A DNA stretch of 64,000 nt from Curtobacterium sp. VKM Ac-1395 (lineage in GTDB: Bacteria > Actinomycetota > Actinomycetes > Actinomycetales > Microbacteriaceae): positions 222,004 through 286,003 of the forward strand of contig NZ_JADKRX010000002.1 of assembly GCF_015350975.1 (NCBI RefSeq), written 5' to 3'. Below the pieces are notes generated by a model, which saw only the letters and a list, made by a program, of their open reading frames with translations, had not been told where the DNA came from and searched no databases. Of this stretch, positions 57,731-64,000 are shown in pieces. Numbering within the stretch: the stretch's first letter is position 1; every line of letters begins with the position of its first letter. Made by a program: the position numbers and the translations under genes.

Positions 57731-60240
57731 GCGCCCCCGTGAACGCCCGCGGGGGTGCACCGGCGAGTGCGCCGACGCGGTCCCGTCGGGCCGACCGTCG
57801 GGCCGACCGCCGGAACGCCCGCCGACTCTCGGTGTCCCGGCTCGTCGGCGGCACCCTCGTCGTCTGGCTGCTCCTCGCCGTGGCGAGCGTCGCCTGGTGG
57901 CCGATCCACCGGTCGGACGCGATGATCGTCGCCGCGGTCACCGCCGTGGTCGGCGGCACCGTCGTCGCGCTGCTCGGTGCCGTGTACCGCCTGCCCGCGG
58001 CGGCCGTCGCGATCGCGACGATCGCGCTCTTCGCCCTCACCGGCGTGCCTGCGGCGGTCCCCGGCCAGGCCAGGGGACTGCTGCCGACCGGTCAGGGCCT
58101 GCTCGACCTGTTCTCCGGCGTGGCCCTCGGCTGGAAGCGCCTGGTGACCATCAGCCTGCCCGTCGGCAGCTACGAGGCCCTGCTGGTGCCGTTCTTCGTG
58201 ACGATCCTGCTCGCCACGGTGACGGCCGTGACGGTGGCGACCCGAGCCTCCCGGCAGGAACTGGCGAGCATCCCGCCCCTGGTGCTGCTCGCGGCCGGGA
58301 TCGTCCTGGGCCCGAGCCGACTCGACACGTCGATCGCCCTCGCCGTCGTGCTCACCGGCATCGCGCTGGTCTGGGCGCTCACGGTGCGCCATGCACGCCG
58401 TGCCGTCGCCGTGGCGCGGACCATCGGTGCCCGCGTCGCGGTCCGGCGGTCGGTGCTCCGGCCGGCCCTCGTGGGCACCGGCACCATCGTGGCCGCCGCG
58501 GTCGTCGCGACCGGACTCGGGCTCGTCGCGCCGCCCGCCACGTCGCGCACCGTCGCGCGGACCGACGTCGTCAAGCCGTTCGACCCGCGCGACTACGTCA
58601 GTCCGCTCAGCGGGTTCCGGGCCTACGAGGAACCGGCGCAGGCGGACGCGACCCAGCTCCGCGTGACCGGGCTGCCCCAGGGCGGCTTCGTCCGCGTCGC
58701 CACGCTCGACACCTGGGACGGCGTCGCCTACCGGGTGGGCGGTCCCGACGGGTCGTCGGCCTCCGGCACCTTCGAGCGGGTGCCGACCTCCGTCGACGTC
58801 CGAGGCGTCCGCGGGACCGCGGTGGACGTCGGTGTGACGGTCGACGGCTACCGCGGCGTCTGGCTGCCGACCGTCGGCGACCTCGAGTCGGTGCGCTTCG
58901 CCGGGACGACGGGGGACCGCCAGCGCGCAGCGTTCTTCTACGACCGGGCGACCAGCACCGGAGCCGTCGTCGGCGGCGTCGGGGACGGCACCCGGTACGA
59001 CCTGTCCGCGGTCGTCCCCGACCAGCCGACGGACGAGCAGCTGGCGGGCGCCCGACCCGGGACGGCGACGGTCCCGGCACCCCGCAACGTCCCCGATGCC
59101 GTGCGGGACACCGTCGACGCGACCACCGCCGACGCGGAGACCGACGGCGCGAAGCTCCTGGCGATGATCCGTGCGCTGCAGCGGAACGGGTACGTCAGCC
59201 ACGGGGTCGGCGACGACCGCGCCAGCCGGTCCGGGCACGGAGCCGACCGCATCCAGGAGCTCCTGACGGCCCCGCTGATGATCGGCGACCAGGAGCAGTA
59301 CGCCGTGGCGGCGTCGCTGATGGCGCAGCAGATCGGGTTCCCGACGCGGGTGGTGCTCGGATTCGCCTCCGGCGGCGACTCGGGCGCAGCGCGCCCCGGT
59401 GCCACCGTGTCCGGCGTGACGACCCTGCGCGGCTCCGACGTCACCGCCCGCATCGAGGTCGACACCGCGCAGTGGGGGTGGGTGACGATCAACCCCAACC
59501 CCGCGGTCCGGGAGATCCCCCGGGACGAGGACCAGACCCCGAAGCCGGTCACCCGCCCGGAGACCGTCGTGCCGCCGCCCCCCGCCGAGCAGCAGGACCA
59601 GGACCAACAGACGCCCCCGCAGACCGACCGGGACACCCCCGACCAGCCCCCGCTGTGGCTGCAGATCCTGCTGGCCGCACTGCCGTGGGTGCTCGGCACG
59701 CTCGGGTTCGTCGCCCTCGTGCTGCTGCCCTTCGTCGTCATCGTGGCGATCAAGCGCGCCCGCCGTCGCCGCCGCCGCCGTGGTCCCGACGCCCGGGCGC
59801 GGATCACCGGGGCGTGGGACGAGTACCGTGACGCCCTCCTCGACCACGGCCACGCGGTCCCCGCCGCCGCCACGCGCCGCGAGGTCGGCGCGGGTGCCCC
59901 CGGCGACGGCGGCTCCGGGCTCGCAGCGCTGGCCGACCGTGCCGTGTTCGGACCCGCCGATGCGGACGACCGCGCCGCCGACCGGATGTGGCAGGCGACG
60001 GAGACCGCGATCGGCACGCTGCAGGAGGGCCAGAACCGTCGTGCCCGGCTCCGCACGGCGGTCTCGACGCGGTCGCTCCGCACGGACACCGTCGCGTCGC
60101 GTGTCCGCGATGCCGCCCGTCGGCGGGGCAGGAGCACGCCGGTCGGGGGTCGCCGAGGACGCGGAGCCGACGGTGACTACGATGTCCGGAGGCCCGCCGA
60201 GCGTCGCAGCGGGCCGGACGAGGACAGAGGCAACCTGTGA
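57727..60240 (+). CDS. TgpA-like membrane protein with inactive transglutaminase domain
   Basis: 837 residues. An N-terminal set of about seven membrane helices (35-270), an outside transglutaminase-like domain (about 270-600), a Pro/Gln-rich linker, a further membrane helix (about 645-675) and a cytosolic tail. In active family members the core has GxCE, HAW and DP motifs. Here they read GDQEQY (Gln at 522), VTARIE (Thr at 573) and INPNP (Asn at 589), so Cys, His and Asp of the triad are all absent. GTG overlaps the DUF58 stop. Likely a structural or binding partner of the MoxR/DUF58 pair rather than an enzyme. Confidence 0.9.
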   Translation: MSAPVNARGGAPASAPTRSRRADRRADRRNARRLSVSRLVGGTLVVWLLLAVASVAWWPIHRSDAMIVAAVTAVVGGTVVALLGAVYRLPAAAVAIATIALFALTGVPAAVPGQARGLLPTGQGLLDLFSGVALGWKRLVTISLPVGSYEALLVPFFVTILLATVTAVTVATRASRQELASIPPLVLLAAGIVLGPSRLDTSIALAVVLTGIALVWALTVRHARRAVAVARTIGARVAVRRSVLRPALVGTGTIVAAAVVATGLGLVAPPATSRTVARTDVVKPFDPRDYVSPLSGFRAYEEPAQADATQLRVTGLPQGGFVRVATLDTWDGVAYRVGGPDGSSASGTFERVPTSVDVRGVRGTAVDVGVTVDGYRGVWLPTVGDLESVRFAGTTGDRQRAAFFYDRATSTGAVVGGVGDGTRYDLSAVVPDQPTDEQLAGARPGTATVPAPRNVPDAVRDTVDATTADAETDGAKLLAMIRALQRNGYVSHGVGDDRASRSGHGADRIQELLTAPLMIGDQEQYAVAASLMAQQIGFPTRVVLGFASGGDSGAARPGATVSGVTTLRGSDVTARIEVDTAQWGWVTINPNPAVREIPRDEDQTPKPVTRPETVVPPPPAEQQDQDQQTPPQTDRDTPDQPPLWLQILLAALPWVLGTLGFVALVLLPFVVIVAIKRARRRRRRRGPDARARITGAWDEYRDALLDHGHAVPAAATRREVGAGAPGDGGSGLAALADRAVFGPADADDRAADRMWQATETAIGTLQEGQNRRARLRTAVSTRSLRTDTVASRVRDAARRRGRSTPVGGRRGRGADGDYDVRRPAERRSGPDEDRGNL

Positions 60241-62162
60241 TCAGATGCGAACACTGCGGATCGGTGCTCCCCGAGGGAGCGATCTTCTGCGGTGAGTGCG
60301 GGCGTGCGGTGAGCGCGGCTGCCAGCCGCCGGACCGTCGCTCCCGAACCCGCCGATCGGGGTACCCCGCCGCCGCTCCAGCAGCCGGACGCGCACGGGCG
60401 CCGCCAGGACCCGGCCGCCGAGGCCTGGCTGCCGGAGTCGACCCTCGACCCCGCCACCCGTGCGTGGCTCACCGGTGCTGACCGCCACGACGAGCACCCG
60501 CCGGCGGTGCCCGTCAGCACCCCGGACTCCTTCGCGCCGAGGACCGCGCCGACGCACGTGCACGGTTCCGGCAGTGGTCTGGGCGAGTGGAGCGGACGGC
60601 AGGACGCACCGGCCGCGCCGGGGGAGCGGGCCGCTGCCCCCCACCAGCCCGACCAGCACGGCCAGCCAGATCAGCCCGGCCAGCACGGCCAGGCCGGCCA
60701 GCACGATCAGCACGACCGTCCGGCAGCGCCGAACGACCGTCCGGCAGCGCCGAACGACCGTCCGGCACCCCGGTACGGCGTCAACGAGGACGACCCCGAG
60801 GTCACCCGGGTGGCGTCACGGACCCGGGCATCGGCGCCGGCAGCGGCACCGGCGGCTGGCCCGGCTCCTGCGCCCGTCCCGGATCCCGTCGTGGACGCGT
60901 CGGGCGACCGGGCTGCCGAGCCCGGCACCGGGTCGGCCACACCGGTCTGGGCACCGCAGGAGCAGCAGCCCCCCGCTGCGCCGAGTGCGCCGTCGTGGTG
61001 GATCGGCCGCGCCACGGACGACCGCGCGACCGCCGAACCGGACGAGGCGCCGACGCATGCCGACGCCGGCACGGCATCCGGAGCCGCCGACGGTGCTCGA
61101 CCGGAGGACCACGACGACGAGTCGTCGTCAGGAGCCTCGACGGCGGCAGCCTCGGCGGATGAGGCCACCGAGACGGTGACGAATGCAGGCGACCACGCGG
61201 ACGAGCCGTCGGACGACATCGCCCCGTCGGACGGCGCCGCCCCGTCGGGCGACGCCGCTCGACCCGGCGACGAAGCTCCGTCGGACGACGCCGCTCGCTC
61301 CGGGGACACCGCCGTCGTCGAGCCGCTCGTCGACCGGCAGCCGCCGCGGCCCACCTCCCTGGTCCAGCCCGGCGCCCACCATCCCACCACGTGCCACGTG
61401 TGCGGGCACCAGCTCGAACCCGACGACATCTTCTGCAACGAGTGCGGCGCAGTCCGACCAGCGGTCACCGCCGCCTTCACCGGCCCGGTCGTGCCACTGC
61501 CGATGCTGCGACCCGACTGGGCAGCGCGCGACCTCGACCCGGCGGTCGGCGACGACTCGACTCCGGCGACCGACGACGAGGTCGCCGAGCCTGCGACCGA
61601 CATGGGGGAACCCGAGGGCGCGCCGCTGGCGGCACCGCTCCCGCCGTTGCCCGATGCCGCCGAGGACGCGGCCGGTCCAGTCGCCCAGGAGGCCCCGGTC
61701 GAGTCAGTCGAACCGGCTCCGCTCCCAGACGCGGTGCCGACGAGCGCCACGCCGGTCGACGAGGTCGAGGACGCTCCTGCATCCGCTGACGACGAGGACG
61801 TGGACGAGACGCGCATCGTGGCGAAGACGCCGAGCCGAGCGCCCTTCGTCCTGCACTTCAGCACCGGCGAACGGCTCGGCCTGCACGGCACGGCGCTGTT
61901 CGGGAGGCTTCCCCGCCCGGAGCCGGGCGAGCGCTTCGACGACCTGCTCACCATCCACGACCCGGGCAAGTCGGTGTCGAAGACCCACCTGGAACTCGGG
62001 CGGGACGGTGACGACCTCTGGGTCTCCGACCGTTTCTCGGGCAACGGGTCGGTCATCCGGCACATCGACGGCTCGATCCGGCGCTGCGAGCCGGGCCGGC
62101 GCTACCGCGTCGAGCGGGGCGCGCGCGTCGACGTGGGTGAGCAGTTCTTCCTCGTGCAGTAG
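60237..62162 (+). CDS. Double zinc-ribbon protein with C-terminal FHA domain
   Basis: 641 residues. Zinc ribbon 1 at the very N-terminus (C4, C7, C18, C21) and zinc ribbon 2 at C386, C389, C400, C403 (CHVCGHQLEPDDIFCNECG). A long disordered Ala/Pro/Asp/Glu/Gln/His-rich stretch separates them. A FHA domain (about 545-640) with SKTHLEL and SGNGSVI closes the protein; it is preceded by DVDETRIV, a Thr motif typical of FHA proteins phosphorylated by STPKs. GTG overlaps the transglutaminase-like gene stop. Likely a substrate or adaptor of the operon's kinase. Confidence 0.9.
   Translation: MIRCEHCGSVLPEGAIFCGECGRAVSAAASRRTVAPEPADRGTPPPLQQPDAHGRRQDPAAEAWLPESTLDPATRAWLTGADRHDEHPPAVPVSTPDSFAPRTAPTHVHGSGSGLGEWSGRQDAPAAPGERAAAPHQPDQHGQPDQPGQHGQAGQHDQHDRPAAPNDRPAAPNDRPAPRYGVNEDDPEVTRVASRTRASAPAAAPAAGPAPAPVPDPVVDASGDRAAEPGTGSATPVWAPQEQQPPAAPSAPSWWIGRATDDRATAEPDEAPTHADAGTASGAADGARPEDHDDESSSGASTAAASADEATETVTNAGDHADEPSDDIAPSDGAAPSGDAARPGDEAPSDDAARSGDTAVVEPLVDRQPPRPTSLVQPGAHHPTTCHVCGHQLEPDDIFCNECGAVRPAVTAAFTGPVVPLPMLRPDWAARDLDPAVGDDSTPATDDEVAEPATDMGEPEGAPLAAPLPPLPDAAEDAAGPVAQEAPVESVEPAPLPDAVPTSATPVDEVEDAPASADDEDVDETRIVAKTPSRAPFVLHFSTGERLGLHGTALFGRLPRPEPGERFDDLLTIHDPGKSVSKTHLELGRDGDDLWVSDRFSGNGSVIRHIDGSIRRCEPGRRYRVERGARVDVGEQFFLVQ
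60713..60769 (+). repeat. 21-bp in-frame repeat in the zinc-ribbon/FHA gene
   Basis: GACCGTCCGGCAGCGCCGAAC occurs in two full copies and one partial copy, encoding DRPAAPN, DRPAAPN and DRPAP. It follows a Gln/His/Pro stretch. Probably slippage in a disordered linker. Confidence 0.85.
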
Positions 62163-62200
62163 TCCCGCCGCAGGAGCATCACTCCTCCACAGCGCGGTCC

Positions 62201-62234
62201 ACGGGCCGGTTCATCCACGGATGGACCGGCCCGT
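62201..62234. terminator. Hairpin terminator after the signalling operon
   Basis: ACGGGCCGGTTCATCC pairs with GGATGGACCGGCCCGT at 15 of 16 positions, 39 bp beyond the zinc-ribbon/FHA stop. No T-run. It marks the end of the long operon. Confidence 0.75.
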
Positions 62235-62270
62235 TCCGGTCGCGGTCCGCGCGTGCGGTGGACTCAGGGC

Positions 62271-63209
62271 ATGCGCGCTTCGGTCGTCCGGCTCCTCGTC
62301 CTCGCTTCGGCAGTCCTCCTCGGTGTGGTCGCGATCGTCCACGGCGCGGTGACCGGTGCCGCCTGCGCACTGTGTCTGCTGGCCGTCGCTGCGCTGGTGC
62401 GTGACCGCGTCGGTGTCGAGCAGGAACCGGAGCTCCCGCCGGCGCACCTGCCGGTCGAGACCGATGTCGGCGTCGACCCCGACGTAGTCGTCGCGACCCT
62501 CGACCGGCTCGCAGTGGGGACGGACCCGGACGGGCGGGTCGTCCACCTCGACGCCACCGCCGGGATCGTCGTGATCGGGCACGGAGCCCTCGCGGTCGGT
62601 GTCGTCACGGCACTCGCGTCGTCGTTGAGCGCGGCGGCGGATGACACCCACGTGGTCCGCTCCGCCGCCGGGGCCTGCGTCGACCTGCCGGCGTCTCGTC
62701 ACGGCGTGGCGGACGGGACGGCCGTCGCGGTCGTGCTCGACGAAGCCGGTGCCAGGGTCGCGTCGGTCGTGCTCGTGCCGGACCTCCGGACGCTGCCGCG
62801 ACGACCGGCGTCCACCGTGGAGGTCAGCCGGTACGGGTGCACGGTCCGCGCCGATCCGGACGCTCCCCGCGGTGTGGTCGTCGTCCCGGCGCTGCCCGAG
62901 CTGCAGCCCGCGCAGACCGCGACGCCATCACCGGCCTCGGCCTCGGCCGACACCACGGTCGCCGCCGCGTGGAGGAGTCCGTCGTCGCCGGCCGTCAGCG
63001 CAGACCGTCGCCGACCCGGACGGACCCGACGGGCACGCCACCACCGAGGACCTTCTCACCCGTGGCCTGGAGCACGTCGGCAACACCATCGGCCGGTACC
63101 AGGCCGTTGCGCTGCAGCAGGGTCAGCGCAGCGAGCGTCCCCGCACGGAGCGCCCCGTCGAGGACCTTCACGACGACCGCTGCACCACAGGGGACTGCCA
63201 TCACCATGA
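62271..63209 (+). CDS. Uncharacterised membrane protein (C-terminus doubtful)
   Basis: 312 residues as drawn. ATG 62271, two adjacent hydrophobic N-terminal helices (about 4-45), then a soluble region of mixed composition (GRVVHLDATAGIVVIGHG, ASTVEVSRYGCTV). I do not recognise it; a faint likeness to the region before the ATPase core in FtsK/EccC-type proteins is not enough to name it. From about residue 242 it runs antisense to the asparaginase gene and becomes Arg/His/Pro-rich, which looks like out-of-frame sequence. Either the genes truly overlap by 215 bp or the gene lost its proper stop by frameshift. Confidence 0.45.
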   Translation: MRASVVRLLVLASAVLLGVVAIVHGAVTGAACALCLLAVAALVRDRVGVEQEPELPPAHLPVETDVGVDPDVVVATLDRLAVGTDPDGRVVHLDATAGIVVIGHGALAVGVVTALASSLSAAADDTHVVRSAAGACVDLPASRHGVADGTAVAVVLDEAGARVASVVLVPDLRTLPRRPASTVEVSRYGCTVRADPDAPRGVVVVPALPELQPAQTATPSPASASADTTVAAAWRSPSSPAVSADRRRPGRTRRARHHRGPSHPWPGARRQHHRPVPGRCAAAGSAQRASPHGAPRRGPSRRPLHHRGLPSP

Positions 63210-63987
63210 CGCCCTCGGCGCCGAGCTTCGCGACGAGTCCCAGACGTTCGATCGTCACCGTGTTCGCCCGCCCGACCCCGTCGATGGCCCAGGCGTTCGC
63301 GAGCACCGCGTCGGTGAGGGCCGCCGTGTCCGCGTCCGACCGCTGGACGAAGCCGGCGAGCCCGCGGGCCAGGCCGGTCAGCGTGAGGGGGAACACCGGT
63401 GCGCCACAGCCGTCCGTGCCGACCACGTCGACGACCTCACCCGTGGCGTCCTCGACCGTGGACCGGACGAGCTGCTGCAGCGGGTGCGCGATGTCGAGGT
63501 AGGTGGCCTCGTCCCAGCCGTTCACCCGGCAGGCGGCGAGCATGCCGGCATGCTTGCCGGAGCAGTTCATCGCGAGCCGTCGGGGCTCGGTCATCGTCTG
63601 CGCCGTCGCTCGGTCGAACGGCATGTCCGGCGGGCAGCCCAGGTCGTCCTCGACGTGGTCGAAGGAGGCGAGCATGTGCTCGGCGAGCGACTGGTGCGAC
63701 GGCGTCCCCGCGTGGCTCGCCGTCGTCATCACGAGCTCCGGGCCGGAGAACAGCGCGCCGGCTCGGCGGATCGCCAGCGCCTGGAAGGGCTTCATGGTGG
63801 ACCTGGGGTAGATGCTCGCCGTCGGGTCGCCGACGGCATCGAGCACGGCACCGCTCGCGTCCACGACGACGCCCGCGCCGACGTGCCGGCTCTCGTCGAA
63901 CCCGGAGCGCTCGAGCACCGCCAGCTCGACGGACCCCGCCGCGGTGAGAGGATGGCGGTCGGTGCGGACTTCGGTGCTCTCCGTCAT
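62995..63987 (-). CDS. L-asparaginase, Rhizobium etli (thermolabile) type
   Basis: 330 residues. Unrelated in fold to E. coli AnsA/B; this family (asparaginase II of Rhizobium, serine beta-lactamase-like fold) hydrolyses asparagine to aspartate and ammonia. The motifs YPRSTMKPFQALAI (serine and lysine) and MNCSGKHAGMLAAC (active-site Cys/Ser/Lys) are intact, with GTDGCGAPVF following. ATG 63987 is 24 bp before the window end, so its promoter is mostly outside. Convergent with the membrane protein gene on its left. Confidence 0.93.
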   Translation of the reverse strand: MTESTEVRTDRHPLTAAGSVELAVLERSGFDESRHVGAGVVVDASGAVLDAVGDPTASIYPRSTMKPFQALAIRRAGALFSGPELVMTTASHAGTPSHQSLAEHMLASFDHVEDDLGCPPDMPFDRATAQTMTEPRRLAMNCSGKHAGMLAACRVNGWDEATYLDIAHPLQQLVRSTVEDATGEVVDVVGTDGCGAPVFPLTLTGLARGLAGFVQRSDADTAALTDAVLANAWAIDGVGRANTVTIERLGLVAKLGAEGVMVMAVPCGAAVVVKVLDGALRAGTLAALTLLQRNGLVPADGVADVLQATGEKVLGGGVPVGSVRVGDGLR

Positions 63988-64000
63988 ACGGCGATGGTAC

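Overview
The window is very G+C-rich DNA of a high-GC Gram-positive actinobacterium. The third-codon G/C bias, the many 4-bp GTGA/ATGA gene overlaps, the actinobacterial order argS-lysA-hom-thrC-thrB-rho-prfA-prmC-sua5-rfe-atpIBEFHAGDC, and the FHA/PP2C/kinase/Ig-like/MoxR/DUF58/transglutaminase block all point to Microbacteriaceae. A Curtobacterium-like organism is my best guess, from gene content and protein style only. Nearly everything is chromosomal core or lineage-specific sequence. I see no transposase, integrase, phage gene, rRNA or CRISPR array. One tRNA is present (Arg, anticodon CCG).

Layout. 1-5643 (minus strand): a dipeptide/oligopeptide ABC transporter operon headed by an alpha/beta hydrolase. 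Its last gene, the second ATPase, runs off the left edge inside a hexanucleotide repeat that encodes Gly-Ser pairs. 5671-7501 (plus): an iron-type pair, a siderophore-interacting flavoprotein plus a FecE-type ATPase, behind a DtxR/IdeR-like box. 7502-8403: about 900 bp of non-coding nested repeats between convergent genes. 8404-14009 (minus): HExxH protein, flavoprotein disulfide reductase, an arginase-fold protein lacking most metal ligands, PspA, and a TPM-domain membrane protein. 14148-14502: a 67-codon gene between a perfect palindrome and a strong terminator. 14540-21535: a phosphopantetheinyl transferase, an M1 metallopeptidase, a 1322-residue Pls-type (poly-amino-acid synthetase) NRPS and a Gfo/Idh/MocA oxidoreductase.

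21673-22567: tRNA-Arg and a lipoprotein. 22609-30111: arginyl-tRNA synthetase, an LmeA-like protein, and lysine/threonine biosynthesis. 30297-37748: Rho, RF1, PrmC, a HAD hydrolase, Sua5/TsaC, a WecA/Rfe-type transferase and AtpI. 37854-44807: the complete F1Fo ATP synthase. 44813-46224: YaaA and an unrecognised protein.

46278-62162 (plus): a conserved but poorly characterised signalling/envelope module. In order it holds an FHA protein, PP2C phosphatase, transmembrane Ser/Thr kinase, a 1957-residue Ig-like surface protein, MoxR ATPase, DUF58 protein, a transglutaminase-fold membrane protein without its catalytic triad, and a zinc-ribbon/FHA protein. The last five overlap or nearly abut. The window ends with an unrecognised membrane protein convergent with a Rhizobium-type L-asparaginase.

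The best leads are the Pls-like synthetase, whose hand-read specificity code resembles lysine-activating domains; the nested repeat island at 7.5-8.4 kb; two apparent pseudoenzymes (arginase fold, transglutaminase fold); and three genes (prmC, atpB, yaaA) whose conserved N-termini appear to need non-ATG/GTG/TTG starts. All alignments were done by eye.
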